DNA from: Salvator merianae
Taxonomy: Eukaryota; Chordata; Lepidosauria; Squamata; Teiidae
Length of the DNA stretch: 64,000 nt
Direction: 5' to 3'
Assembly: GCA_003586115.2 (NCBI GenBank)
Contig: QVOM02000049.1
Location: 21,505,765-21,569,764, forward strand
Shown here: piece after piece, positions 23,325 to 34,318 of the stretch
Numbering within the stretch: position 1 is the first letter of the stretch
Layout of the letters: every line of letters starts with the position of its first letter
Program-made: the position numbers and the translations under genes
The notes under the pieces: model-generated
What the model was told of the DNA's origin: nothing
Database searches by the model: none
What the model saw: only the letters and a program-made list of their open reading frames with translations

Positions 23325-24014
23325 AGATGAGAGATGTACCTGACCTGAACAACATGTGTACTATATGCAAAAAATGTCAGGTTCAATTATCTGTATTTTT
23401 ATTTGGGACTATGAAAGACTCCCATCTGAAACAATACAGGAGAGATCACTGATCTAATTTGGCATAAGGCAGATTTCAACACTCTCAATATTTAGAACAC
23501 AGGGTGAGTGGAATTAAATTGATTTTTTAAAAAAAGAGTTTTCTATTTTAAAATACATGCATTTCCTGAACACCTTCAGACACTTACAATTTTGTTTCAA
23601 GCAGCTAAAATATCTTTAGTTGCACCTGTAGTCATATAGAGCTGTATATAACCTAGAAACCCAATCCAAACTTTAGTCCTGCAGTCTACAGGCTTTTCAC
23701 ATAGGACCATACTGTAGCTATTTAGAGAAAAGAGACCAACTGGTGTTTAGTTTTCTCAGTCTACATGCTGAGAAAACTAAACAAGATTACTTATTTGTCA
23801 GGCAGTGTCACTACTGAATGCTTACTTGTTTTGATTATAAGTAATGCTGAACATGTTTCTTTGAGTAAGCAAACATGGGTTTCAGGCATCCACAACTTTC
23901 TGCAAACAAGATTTGGTAGTGACTGTGCAAACTCCATGAGGTTAAAAGTAAATGTTGACACTTTGTGTTTGGTAGGATCCTAAATATGCACATTTGAAGA
24001 ACAGAAGTCATTAC
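23325..24014. other. Unassigned intron sequence
   Basis: Nothing recognised. AT-rich, with short chance frames only. Confidence 0.4.
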
Positions 24015-24330
24015 AAAGTTCATACTAGAGAGAGGGCTTTCTCTGTGATTGATCCAAACTTTGGAATAGTCTTCCCCCAGAGATATGCCATACTTCTTCC
24101 TTGTCTACCTTCCAGCATTTAGTTAAAACATTCCTTTTCAGCCAGGCTTTTGCTAATTAGATCAAGCTACACCATTACTTTCCATTTGATTTTGTTCCTA
24201 TGCTTTTATGCTTTGCTTTAACTTTCTTCTGTTTTAATTGTTTCATTTCTCCTTTAGTTTAATTGTTCTTGATTATTTTATTTGTTTATTGTTCAACACC
24301 TGAGACTTTGGTGAAGGACAGTCTATCAAA
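24015..24330 (+). mobile_element. LINE 3' end (L2/CR1-like tail)
   Basis: GAGAGGGCTTTCTCTGTGAT...CCAAACTTTGGAATAGTCTTCCC encodes the 'R-A-F-S...L-W-N-x-L-P' C-terminal region found at L2-like 3' ends. It is followed by a block starting AACATTCCTTTTCAGCCAGG and a T-rich UTR. Non-coding remnant. Confidence 0.55.
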
Positions 24331-24394
24331 AATCAATCTATTAAAAAACTACCTTGAACTCCCAACTCTGAACCACTCCTGTGCCAGAGTAAAA

Positions 24395-24590
24395 GCTAGG
24401 GAGTCAGACAAGGACCTAGGAGTCCCTCCGTTCAAATCCACATGACTGTGGAAACTTGGGTCAGTCACTGGCTCTCTGCCTAACCTGCGTCAAAAGGCAG
24501 TCGTGAGAATAAAATGGAGGAGGAAGAAAATTATATGCCTTGCTTTGAGCTTCTCAGAAGAAAGACAGAATATGAAGGTAATAAATGTCA
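24395..24590 (+). repeat. tRNA-derived SINE fragment (MIR/CORE-like layout)
   Basis: A box B-like CGTTCAAATCC, then GGGTCAGTCACTGGCTCTCTGCCTAACCTGC, a degenerate GTCGTGAGAATAAAATGGAGG block and a LINE-like end. This matches a common squamate SINE form of 'ggtcagtcac...ctcagcctaacctacctca...gtgaggataaaatgg'. The head is truncated. Confidence 0.55.
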
Positions 24591-25446
24591 TGGTCTCTTT
24601 GACCCGGAGAGGCCAAAGAGAACAGGATCACTAGTTCACCTTGCTCAGTAATATCTAAACTGGAGTTTTGTGAAATGTGGTTGTAAATGTCACTCCCACA
24701 ATCCAGGAAAATGAGGAAGGTGTTTGATGAAAGGACCCTTAGGAGGAAGATGTCACTGCTGCCCCTGGATACTGCACCACTTGGAAACACAAAGCAAGAA
24801 GCAGCAAGGAACTGGCAATGAATTCAGTCAGGGTTCTTCATTTTGCAGGGGTTGGGCCCTGGAAGCGACACCCAGGCAGAATGCAGTCCCTTGCCCTAGA
24901 GTGGGCACCTCTTGGGAAGTTTGTCATGAGTGGCTACAGATTACAGAAAACTCTGCCATAATCACCCTTTTAAGAGGGCTGTCCCTTGTGTCAGAAAGCC
25001 TTCTCAAGTGCCTTTTCTTCGCAGGAAAAAAGGTGAATGCATGCATATACACTTTAAAAAATAGTCAGTGGAGACATTAAGAAAGATCATTAAGTGGCCT
25101 GATGAAACCCCCAGTAATTTTCAAGAGTTTCTCAAGAAAAAAAGTTTCAGAACTACTGCTCTATGTGTAAAGAGTCCTTTGCAGCCCTGCTGACTAAGAG
25201 CTCACCAACACACACGAGTGAGGAAACACATTAAATCTGAAGCAATTATTAGTCTATTCCATCACTATACACAAAGTGCAGAGTATGTCAATCACACAGG
25301 TGTTTTCTTGCATGCTGAGGCCAACCTGGGTAGACCATCCATCATCACACACACATTCCACGAGTTGATTGATAATTCTGCCAGTCAATCTCTGGGCAGT
25401 GTTTTCTTTAGAAAAAATATTTTGAATGGATTTTATTCAATACTAA
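24591..25446. other. Unassigned intron sequence
   Basis: A 118-codon plus-strand frame (24724-25080) is open but has no protein-like motif or splice context; probably chance. Nothing else seen. Confidence 0.4.
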
Positions 25447-26130
25447 GGCTGTGTTCAGACAAGCTATTTTGGTCCCCTTCTGGGTGAATCTGAGCCAGGA
25501 AGTCCACATATTCTTTCCCGGAAGTCATCCTCACACCTCTCCATGGCTGGTTTTAATCATCTCTTCCACATTCAGCTTTTCCACGCTTTCGGGGCGACCT
25601 TTCCCTGTAGCTTGCTTTCCTGCACTAACAGAGGAAGGATTTGGCAGAAGAGAGGTGGGACTCAACTAACGTTGCAGCCTCCCATTTGTTCAACCAATTA
25701 CTGTGGCAACCGCATAATCATCCAATCAGGAAGCTTGGTCACCGTTTCACCCATGGGAGCTACGTAGCTCACAGTGCCATTTCAGTATTAATGGCAGAAG
25801 CTCCCACAGCGCTATCAAAGCGCTGAGATGTCCCTTGGCACCACATAAGAAGTGGTTCATCTCCTGGACATTTGGGGTGAACCAGGAAGTAACTAAATGG
25901 GTAGCTGGTCAAAGCATAGGAGCTACGTAGCTCTCAACGCCATTTAATAATGATAGAAGTTCCTGCAGCACTACTGACATTTGGAGTGAACCAGGAAGTA
26001 GCTAGACGGCTGGAATGGGAACCAGTGGGAACAAAGAGATTCAGAAATCAGCCAATCGCAGAGGCAGGAGGAAGGCTGGTGTGATGGACCAATGAACGTG
26101 CTCCCCCTGTTGCTAGGGAAGCTGTTGCCA
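25447..26130. mobile_element. GC-richer block, possible Harbinger-like element with internal tandem units
   Basis: Begins GGCTGTGTTCAGAC directly after TAA (25444-25446), a start like the other Harbinger-style TIRs here (compare GGGTGTGATCAGAC at 53163). The interior has two tandem related units, each starting at a perfect 14-bp palindrome GAGCTACGTAGCTC (25757-25770, 25920-25933) and each carrying GTGAACCAGGAAGTA. I did not find the matching right end, so boundaries and class are tentative. Confidence 0.4.
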
Positions 26131-27114
26131 GGCTTCAAGTCACCCGTGGTAGCCAGTGTGCCAGGAAGGGGAGGGCAATGATGTGGTTCATCAGGGTGAT
26201 GTTTAAATGTGGGAATTTGCTTGTGCTTCCAAATAATCTAGCTGCTCATTTGCATGCAGATGAAACAGGGTTGTGTGATCGCACCATATCCAGAGGAACA
26301 GATATGGTCCACCATACTTGCAGGGAAAGCTCCATGATAACAAAGCAAAGATTCTCCTGTTACACCCGTTTGGACTAAATTCCATCTCTTAAGCAGCTAC
26401 AGTGTGTTCAGTAGTTCAGTAGCTTACTCGTTAGACACTGAAGTGCTTTTGCAAATATGCATGAAGTAGCATGGATGCTTACTACTGTCATCTGTATGTG
26501 CGTCTGATGCTTGGTACTGTTCAGTGTGGAGGAAACACCCTACTCCTCCCTATTACTTGGGACACTGACCATGGGCAACTGTTCTTTACATTGCCCAGAC
26601 CGAGAAAGTGGGTCCTGCTCCTGCATTTCATGGTGCAGGTATTTCTGTGGACGGCAGTCAGTTTCTTGATGGTGTGTAGTATCAAACATTCCAAGGGGTT
26701 TCTCCTCATAGCAGAAGGGGAAAAAAGGATGCTTCCTTTCTTTCATCCCTTTCCTGCCTCACTTTTTGAAGGCTACACTACCTCTCCAATTGTATTCAGT
26801 CTGCACTTACACAGAAGACTTTCAGTGCAGAATAACCATGGCTGCAGTTGCCTGTGAAGCTTTGGGTTTGTTTTGGTTTGATAGCACTGAGGCTGCAACC
26901 AGACAGCGTGGTCTACCCATAATTATGTCACCATAGTGTTTGGTTTGCCACACATGATCAGGTTACTCATGATCTCACCCCAGACTAATTACTTGATTTT
27001 ACGGGTTTTAAGTATTGCAGTTTTAAGAACTCTCATCACAGAATAAATCCTCATACAGAAATTGCTGGACAGTGTGAGAATACAGGCTAGAACAGGCGAG
27101 GAACTGCTGTTAGC
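26131..27114. other. Unassigned intron sequence
   Basis: A 128-codon plus frame at 26471-26857 overlaps equally open antisense frames and shows no motif, so it is treated as chance. A GGCTGCAACCAGACAGCGTGG block at 26889 resembles the start of a MITE-like end without a visible partner. Confidence 0.4.
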
Positions 27115-27168
27115 TGGGAGGGGTAGGGGTAGGGGTGGGGCGGGGTGGGGCAGGGCGGGGTGGGTTTT
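27115..27168 (+). repeat. G-rich tract with G-quadruplex potential
   Basis: Repeated GGGGTA/GGGGTG/GGGGC units give at least seven runs of three or more G within about 50 bases with 1-3 base loops. This satisfies a simple G4 pattern on the plus strand, which is the non-template strand relative to nothing known here and template-side for FARS2 transcription. Confidence 0.7.
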
Positions 27169-27333
27169 GCACCAAACAGCTGAGAGTTGTGATGCATTTT
27201 GAGGGAAATTAGCACTTAAACAGCCTCCTGGCTTCAGTCCTTTGTCCTCTGGCAGCAAAGAAAGCAACAAGGAAGAAAAACTGGATCTGCCTTGAATATC
27301 TGTTTGGAAAATGACATGGGACATGTCTGACAG

Positions 27334-27668
27334 AAGGCAGTCCTTTGTTTCTTTGTCCCCCTCACTCTACTTGTTTTCCTCTACCAGCAAAGCCCCAGAA
27401 AGGGGCTGGGGCATCTTGTTTGCTGGAACTAAAACAGAGTCTTTCCTCTCTCCTCCTCGCTCCCCCTTCCTGCCAGGACCTCCATCAAGGTGTCTGCCAG
27501 CTCTGCCAGGCGTCACGGATGAGGTGAGGGGCTTGTTCCTGTAGGCAAGCAGCCATAACACCCAAGGAGCCGCAGCCGGCAAGCAAGATGACCCAGTCCT
27601 CTTTTGGGGCTCTGCCAACACAGGAAGGCGGAGGGACCAAGGGGGAGAAAGAGGTGAAGGACTCTCTG
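27334..27668. repeat. Imperfect inverted repeat, about 95-bp arms
   Basis: The arm at 27334-27428 (with AAAGCCCCAGAAAGGGGCTG and CATCTTGTTTGCTGG) resembles the reverse complement of 27572-27668 (containing CCGGCAAGCAAGATGACCC and TTTTGGGGCTCTGCC). Identity by eye is roughly 70 percent with gaps, spacer about 140 bases. Open frames on both strands across this GC-richer patch are probably chance. Could be an old MITE or a local inverted duplication. Confidence 0.45.
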
Positions 27669-27979
27669 CCTTCTGCGTCAGGTCAAACATGCCCTCTGCC
27701 GTTTCCCAACCAAACATGCAGAGCAACAATGCAGAGTTACTTTGCTCACAGCTCACTCTAATTGGAAACACTTGTGCACCTGTGTGAATGAAGTCTCACA
27801 AGTCTGTATCACTAGGGTGTATGACTTGCGAAAACCCAACATTTTTCTGGTCAAAGCGGGAGAATCTTGAGAAGGCTTTAATATAGAGCTTCCATAAATC
27901 ACACAAAAAACAAAACAGTAAGTTGAGAGGCAACCTGAGTTGAAAGTGGAACTCAGGAAAAGGTTCAACGAAGGGAAGT
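27669..27979. other. Unassigned intron sequence
   Basis: Nothing recognised between the inverted repeat and the following LINE tail. Confidence 0.35.
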
Positions 27980-28300
27980 ATTTGTATTTATTGATTTTTA
28001 TACCACTCTACATGGAAGTCTCAGGGCACTGAACAATAAACAGATAAAAAGCATAATGAAAAAAACTATTAAAATAAAATAAAGCATAAAACAGAAGAAC
28101 AGAATCCAATTAAAAGCAATGATATAGGAGAGAAAATGTAGCTATATCTAATTAGCAAAAGCCTGGGTGAAAAGAAGTGTTGATGCCGGAAAGCTGACAA
28201 TGAAAAAATATGGAGTATTTCTGGTGAAAGTTTATTCCAACATTTGGGAGACACTCCAGAGAAGGTCTCCCAAAGAAAGTCCTCACTCTGATCTGAAAGT
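27980..28300 (-). mobile_element. LINE 3' end, minus strand (L2/CR1-like tail)
   Basis: Starts TTTGTATTTATTGATTTTTA then TACCACTCTACATGGAAGTC...AGGGCACTGAACAAT, the reverse of the common 'gtgccctgag...ggtataaaaa' terminus. It continues through an A-rich UTR to TATTCCAACATTTGGGAG (reverse of the L-P-N-V-x-N-x-L coding end). Opposite orientation to most LINE tails in the left half. Confidence 0.58.
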
Positions 28301-28745
28301 CCAGCAAACTCTGATCTGAAACACTATTACTGAAAACAGAAAAAAATGTACAGATAAAAATCTACTGGTTAGAAATACAAACACAAAAGAAGGAGCCTTC
28401 TAACTGTAGGGAATTAACAAACTATACTAGGGTCTATTTTGAACAAAATAACTCAGAAGTCCAACAGCAAGAACTCCACAGAGACAGAAGGACCAAGAAG
28501 CAAACAGGCTGCCTTTCAGAGAGTACTTTGAGATCTAAGGGAGAGGAAAGCAGGCCAAGCATACACTTGAAGAGGGGCTGAGACAGGCTGGCTTTAAGCT
28601 GCTGATTCCTGAGGTTTTTAAAAGTTGGGAAGGAAATCTGTTAGCTTCTAAGGGAGAGAATTTATGAGCTACAAATGACTGTACTAGGCCAAAAGAGAGT
28701 GATTTAACAAAATTAACCTAGTGAGCTTCATTGCTGGCAGGATAC
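28301..28745. other. Unassigned intron sequence, possibly inner part of the same LINE
   Basis: A near tandem ACTCTGATCTGAAA repeat (about 28286-28323) is the only feature seen. Confidence 0.35.
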
Positions 28746-28960
28746 GAGGTGGTGTCCCAGTGGTAGAGCAACTAAGCCTGAGTCACACCTGGACCTAGCA
28801 CCTCCCTGGAATAAGGTAAAGGCAAATAACTTCTGCAACTGACAGGAAAACTGCATAGATGTGTCCACATAGTTACCAGCATTCAGCCCTCCCTGTACCT
28901 AGCAACAGTGACTCCCTCCTACTCTTGTTTTGATGCTCTGGCTCTTACACATCTCGAGAC
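28746..28960 (+). repeat. Sauria-type SINE, diverged
   Basis: Head GAGGTGGTGTCCCAGTGGTAGAGCA is a box A-like start. A box B is not clear, but the AAGGCAAATAACTTCTGCAAC linker and the AAACTGCATAGATGTG block follow in the order seen in the copies at 4.2 and 13.3 kb. The BovB-like tail is weak (CCAGCATTCAGCC). Confidence 0.55.
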
Positions 28961-29049
28961 TCTAAAGTTCATTAGATGCCAGCACCATTGTCGCATGGCT
29001 CTATATTGACGCAAAAAAGCAAATGACTAATCTATGAAGAGTGTATATG

Positions 29050-29078
29050 TGTGTGAGGGAGGGAGGGAGGGAGGGACA
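29050..29078 (+). repeat. (GGGA)n microsatellite
   Basis: GTGAGGGAGGGAGGGAGGGA: about six tandem GGGA units. Confidence 0.85.
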
Positions 29079-29313
29079 GTGTGAAGGTTTCTTATAACTA
29101 CTATAACCAATTTATGTTTTATAAATTTCAGAGATTATTAGATCTGACCTTACCTATATAAGTGAGCCTTTTTTAAGGACAAATAAAAATAAAATACTGT
29201 AAAATCAAGTCTGCATTAATTTGTCTGAAGAAATATACTGGCACGTGCCATATCTTGAGTACCAGATTCCAAAAGCTTCATACATGGGAAGGGCCAACTT
29301 GTAAAATACCTAC

Positions 29314-29473
29314 CATCACCAAAGAGATGAATCATAAGTTTTGACAGCGTCTGTTTCAAACTGTATTCCACAAGTTTCACTGCTTCCATGGTGTGCATCT
29401 CTTGCTTGTGGGGTGTACGGTAGCCTTGTTCAAACAAACTGTAGTTTTCTTCACCATTTACACTGCTAAACAG
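29314..29473 (-). CDS. FARS2: FARS2, second coding exon (exon 3 by human numbering)
   Basis: Encodes residues 205-257 of mitochondrial phenylalanyl-tRNA synthetase. The frame begins [16 protein letters not shown] and continues with [20 protein letters not shown], then [12 protein letters not shown]: a helical segment between class II motif 2 and the pocket strands, matching vertebrate FARS2. Splice sites: acceptor TTAATTTCTATTGAACAG before CTGTTTAGC, donor GGTGATG then GTAGGT. It starts in phase 0, as required by the preceding exon, which ends with a whole codon. At 160 bp it leaves one base for the next exon at 19927-20058. An open frame runs past the donor into the intron (to about 29216), but that part does not resemble FARS2 and is not coding. 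Introns: 11,948 bp upstream, 9,255 bp downstream. Confidence 0.97.
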
Positions 29474-29639
29474 CTGTTCAATAGAAATTAAATAATGCTT
29501 AGCATTTACACATTTTATGTTCAGTATTTAAATGATTTCCCATTCTCCGTTATTCTTATGAACAACTGAAAGATACAAGTTACAGCATTTTAATTTAAAA
29601 ATATTAAATGTTCCAACTGAATTTCAGTTACTTTTTAAT

Positions 29640-30020
29640 TATTTGGTTTTATTTATTTAAGAATTTATTGCACAACAACAATAATATAAAATATATTGAG
29701 TATTCTTAAAACATATTTAAAATACAACACATAATCAATGTTACACATACTCTAGGTTTTAAAATGGAGGTACTATCTATCTCTTGGGTGGCTGAATCTG
29801 AAAAACATTCAGTCGCTATAGATCACCAACCTAAAAGCTGTAAAAGTAGTCACCTCACAAATAGCAGAAGGAAGGGCATTCAATAAGGAAGGTGCTACCA
29901 CAGAGAAGACCCAACTGTATTTGTGGGACATGCAGAAAGACGTCTACAGATGATCTCAGGGTTCTTCCACTATTATGGCAACAAGAAGTCTAATCAGCTT
30001 CAATAATAATTATTAGTTTA
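29640..30020 (-). mobile_element. LINE 3' end, minus strand (L2/CR1-like)
   Basis: Starts with a TTTATTTATTTAAGAATTTA terminus and an A-rich UTR. Near 29866-29925 it reads GAAGGGCATTCAATAAGGAA...GCTACCACAGAGAAGACCC, the reverse complement of the coding end with 'A-F-S-V-V-A...L-N-A-L'. Strongly decayed. Confidence 0.5.
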
Positions 30021-31640
30021 TTATGAGTTTGTGAGATGCCTAACCATAATACTGGAATAATTCAAATCCAAGTATAAAAACAGAGTGTTGGATTTGGAAA
30101 AGAGGAAAATGTTCTCAAGCATCTCCATTGATAGAGGTAGATAGGAGACTGAATAAAAATCATAAATGAAATGCAGTAAAAAGAAAAGAAACAAACGACA
30201 TATTACTGAGAGACAAAATACTTAGGCTGTGGTAATTACTTGCTAAATTTCTTAAAATTTAATAAGTACAGTACAGGCTGCCCAAAATATTAATGGCATT
30301 AATAATTATAACAAATTTGGCCTAAATGACTTCTTTTGTTGATATACAAATATCTGAGGGTTCAATTTACTTCTCTAGCATTGTCACTGAATCGTTTCCT
30401 ATCCAGTCCCTTTCCATAGTGAAAGGAAGTTTGGATAAGGTAGGAGTAAATAGCACAGCGACAGGGGCACCCCTTCCAGTATTTAATACTTTAGGTAGCC
30501 ACTGTTGGCAATGGCCACTTCAGAAAATGGTATTCTGTAGTCATGGAGTGGCTGGAGAGGCCTAGACATCTACCTCAACCAGGTGTCATAACTGGGATTT
30601 TTGGTGGTAGACCCTGAGCCCTTTTGGTGGCAGATTGCTATTATGGTTTCAACTGCACTGTTTTTATTAGATATCTCTTAGAAACAATAATCACAGACTA
30701 ATTTTTTTTAAGGTCTCATAATGCAGCTGTGCCTTTCTCTTTTAAATGACAAGAACCTGTGTTCTAAATCAACTTAGTCTGGACCAAACATTTCTGCAAA
30801 CGCACTGCAGTCTCTACATTGATAGATTAACAGTGACACTAATGCAAAGCTTGGGCATCAACAAGAATGCTTCCTCCCATCACAATCCCTCTTCTGACAC
30901 AATAAAATTTGTAAGATCACACCCTGGCCTCTAGCCTACCAGTCAACAGCAGGATACTCATGCCAGTATGTGGAGAAGCCAACACTGTGTACAATTGGGA
31001 CTTCTTGTTTGGAAGGAAAACAATGCAAATTCTCTTAGACAGCATGTCGTAATTACTTTCAGCCCACAAAACAACAAATGAAGAATGCCCCTATTTACGA
31101 GATATGAATCCACCCAAATACACTTAAATAATGAAGTTGGCTGTTGGAAGAGTACATCTCATCTTAAAGTTACTGACCCATGGTTACAACAGAGACAGAT
31201 AATAATTTCATAGTTCCCTACGTATTATCCCAAGGATATAAATGACCATTCGCCGCCTTATTACGAGTCAGCTGCTAGCCTTCAAAGAAATGCATCTTGA
31301 ATTTTCAATTATCAAGCCACACTGAAGCATCTGCAGCAAAAAGAACACTCCTGGGAATCCAAAGGCCACATGAGTAGCATAAAAGCTCTGGCCTCCCTTT
31401 GGGGACAAAGTTTACAGTGAAATGGCGGAAAGTGGAAGCTGGCAAAGATGGAGGAGAGCTTTGGTTCAACATCAGGAGGGCAGCAATAGAATAAGTCTTA
31501 AGCCCATCAGCTGAAGGACTGACAAAAATAAGCAAAGAGCCTTAAGATGGCCAACAAATGGTTCTGGCAAAGATCCAAAGCATTTCATAGTTTCATGGCA
31601 AGTTGAAAATTCAGGAAGTGAAAATGGGTATTTATTTCTT
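30021..31640. other. Unassigned FARS2 intron sequence
   Basis: Short chance frames only; no exon, RNA gene or defined repeat seen. Confidence 0.4.
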
Positions 31641-32290
31641 TATGTGCATCACTCTTTTTAATTTGTGTTTGTGTGTGTGTGTTTGTCCCTTAAAAGATGC
31701 AGGTTTAAAATTCACGAATTCTGGACATTCGCAAATTGAATTCTGTGTGATACATTTGGTGAGTTGTTGATTATTGTTTCATTTTTTTCCTGGTACATGT
31801 TGATCTGGAGTTAAGAGCTTTGCAGAGACTAACTGGCAGTTTGAGGGAGCAGTATTTATTTGCTTAGGTTCTGGAGTAAATCTGCAGAGCTTGTTAGTAT
31901 GACTGGAGAGGCCCAGTGTTTGGGGGTGTGGGTTTTTGGTGATCTGTGACTTCTCTGTGTTTGTCCAGCTGTTTTCAATCTAGCTTCCAATCAGTGTGTT
32001 TTGTTCAATGTGATTTCTCTTCTGGTGTTCCTGTGTTTGTTTTGGTTTGTACTCTGCTGTTTTGTGTTCTTTCCAGTGTGGTTCTACTCTAGTGTTCCTG
32101 TGTTTCTTTACATCCTGTAATGCTGTGTCGTTTTGTATGGCTCTGGTTTTGTGTCTTAGCACGCTTCACTGTGGTTATGAGCTCTAAACATCACATTAAG
32201 GGGCAGCCTGTGGCCAAGAGGACCAAAAGAGTTATGTTTTTGCCGGTAGGGAAACATTCACAAACAGAAAACTCAAATGAAGGACTCTGA
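31641..32290 (+). repeat. G/T-rich block with imperfect tandem units and a short basic reading frame
   Basis: TG-rich sequence from about 31650 includes two imperfect units of about 68-70 bp (about 32010-32145), each with a ...GTGTTCCTGTGTTT... core. Just after it a 37-codon frame (32178-32290) starts ATGAGCTCTAAACATC and encodes a Lys/Arg-rich N-terminus (KHHIKGQPVAKRTKRVM). Tandem promoter-like repeats followed by a basic start is the layout of some LINE 5' ends, but nothing after it supports that. Confidence 0.35.
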
Positions 32291-32394
32291 CAGCCCAGTG
32301 AACCTGCCCTGAGCTATAGACATTTCCCTCCACAATAAGAATTAACCAGTTTAATTTGGAACTGCAACAAAGTTGGGTGAAAACACGCATCATA

Positions 32395-32515
32395 TGGTGG
32401 TAGAATTCAAAAATGTAGCCAGGTTAGTCTGGCTTAGTCTATGAAAGCTCATGCTACCAACTTCTTTTGTTTTGTTAGTCTCTACGGTGCTACTAGACCC
32501 CCTTGCTATATATGC
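32395..32515 (+). repeat. Interspersed repeat tail (GAAAGCTCATGCTACC type)
   Basis: CTATGAAAGCTCATGCTACC followed by TTTTGTTAGTCTCTACGGTG and CTACTAGACC matches a widespread reptile repeat terminus of the form 'gaaagctcatgctacc...ttgttagtctttaaggtgctactggac'. Family not determined. Confidence 0.6.
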
Positions 32516-32784
32516 ATCACAGTGTATTACATTTATACTGAACCATGAAAATAGTATACTAGTGGGAACATGTTGTGGGAGCTTCATAGACAAAATGATG
32601 AGCTCAAAAATGCAAAGCCCTCCACAACCACCAAACTATGGTTTGGCCATGATATCTGAATGGATCTGTAAGCTAAGATAAATTTCCACCTGCTAAATGC
32701 AAATTTCTCATAAAATCTTGAACACTCTGCTTGCAGGAAGTAGGGAGAAAAAAAGTAGCAAGCTTACAGAAAAACAGGAAAAAT

Positions 32785-33130
32785 ATTTCTATTACGCCTT
32801 TATTTATTGGTAACTTTACAACAGGAAGCCCTCAAGGCAACTAACATGATGGCTCATGTGTAAAATATAATTCAAAACCAACTGAAAAGCAATCACACAA
32901 AAATAATCCCAAAAGGTAGACCTTCAGAATGCTTATGCTGAAGAATTTGCAATCAAAAGAAAACCCCATAGCAGTGAAATGCCTTCCAGCAAAGAAAAGA
33001 TTTAGTACATAAAAAGATGACAGGCTTAGCGACAGGAGGTTCCCTGTGGGGAAAGCATTCCGTAGTGGCAGGTGGGAGCACCAATGCAAAAGTCCCCCCC
33101 CCCCCCAAAGGATAAATATGATCCACTGCA
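32785..33130 (-). mobile_element. LINE 3' end, minus strand, with a poly(C) run
   Basis: CTTTATTTATTGGTAACTTT...CAGGAAGCCCTCAAGGCAAC is the reversed terminus; further on, GGAAAGCATTCCGTAGTG is the reverse complement of the coding end. A run of about 14 C bases at 33093-33106 (CCCCCCCCCCCCCC) interrupts it. Confidence 0.5.
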
Positions 33131-33597
33131 GGGCATTTTCAAAGGACATCATCCCTAATGATGACGTTAAGGTCCAGACAGATTTGTAATGGGAGAGCTA
33201 TTTGGTGAGAAAACAAAGTTCCAGGCCATGCTGGAAGTTAAACTTATGTTCATCTCAGAGTAACCCATCAGAATCTCCACCTCAAGGTTTATGCCACAAA
33301 TGTTGGCTTAATTCAGATTGCATTGGTGCTCCCACCCATCCACTGTAGAGTTTGCTTCTGTTCCTGTAGTAACTGCAGCCTATCAATCCATATCTATTAC
33401 TGAAATCACCCTGTATTACCTGCACAATGTTTTTGATGGATACTGATGGTGCGTTTATTCCCCTTTTTAATAAAAAATTTAAAACACGTAAGTTAAAACC
33501 TGCACTTTGTGTATCATTATATGATATACTAACACAGGGAAGAAACTGTCAAATAACATGGGCCTGTTCTTCTGTTCCTCTCCTTACCTATGTGGTT
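33131..33597. other. Unassigned FARS2 intron sequence
   Basis: Nothing recognised. Confidence 0.35.
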
Positions 33598-33765
33598 GAT
33601 GTGAGGTACCACCAAGTCGTGGCCAACTCCTGGTTGACTACATGGACACCTCCACAGGCACCTCTATGCAGTTTTCCTGGCAGAGATACAGAAAAGGTTT
33701 GCCATTGACTACCTCCAGGCAGTTTTGCTCTGCCACTGACCTACAGCCACACCCATTAGTCCTTA
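33598..33765 (-). repeat. Sauria-type SINE, minus strand
   Basis: The left (3') part is GTACCACCAAGTCGTGGCC, the BovB-like tail. Next comes the linker GGTTTGCCATTGACTACC; the right end CTCTGCCACTGACCTACAGCC is the reverse complement of a GGCTGTAGGTCAGTGG head with box A. Same family as the 4.2- and 13.3-kb copies, reverse orientation. The box B area is deleted. Confidence 0.72.
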
Positions 33766-33775
33766 CCTTAATGGT

Positions 33776-33808
33776 ATTCCTCCCTCCCTCCCTCCCTCCC
33801 TCCCTCTC
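33776..33808 (+). repeat. (CTCC)n microsatellite
   Basis: About seven tandem CTCC units directly after the SINE head end. Confidence 0.85.
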
Positions 33809-34270
33809 AGCACAAACTACTAACTCCATTCCCTATTTAGTGTTTTGTTTGCACTTGTAAGTTTCTGGATCTAGACAGAGTTCCGCCTCTTCATATGTCA
33901 CAGCAATAGAAACAACAACATGTGCTTCAAGAAAGATGTATGCTTTCTGTTCATCCTCAATGCCTTTATTACATAAACAGCCGTGTGTGCTTGGAGATGT
34001 TAGAACTGTGTTTTCCTCTGAGTATCAAACACTAAATAATCAGCAATAGGAAGCAGAATTATCAGGACAAGTCTCCCACATCTCCTTGGATAATCTCCCC
34101 AAAAGATTTCACAAAGGTTGGCATTATCTGAAACATATGCTTCAAGCTGTCCGCAATATGTATATTTTCACTGCTGTTAATTGAATTGCTCTGCTGAGAT
34201 ATATGTCTTGTTGGCATTAGCTCCCTCTGGTGGAAAGAACAAGAATTCAATTCACAAGGGGATTTATTTT
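33809..34270. other. Unassigned FARS2 intron sequence
   Basis: Nothing recognised. Confidence 0.35.
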
Positions 34271-34273
34271 CCT

Positions 34274-34275
34274 TT

Positions 34276-34315
<40 letters not shown>

Positions 34316-34318
34316 TCA
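34274..34318 (+). repeat. (TTTC)n microsatellite
   Basis: About eleven tandem TTTC units, nearly perfect. Confidence 0.9.

Noticed and set aside
29216..29313. Extension of the FARS2 frame past the exon end
   Set aside because: The frame stays open by chance after a good GTAGGT donor, and its residues do not match FARS2.
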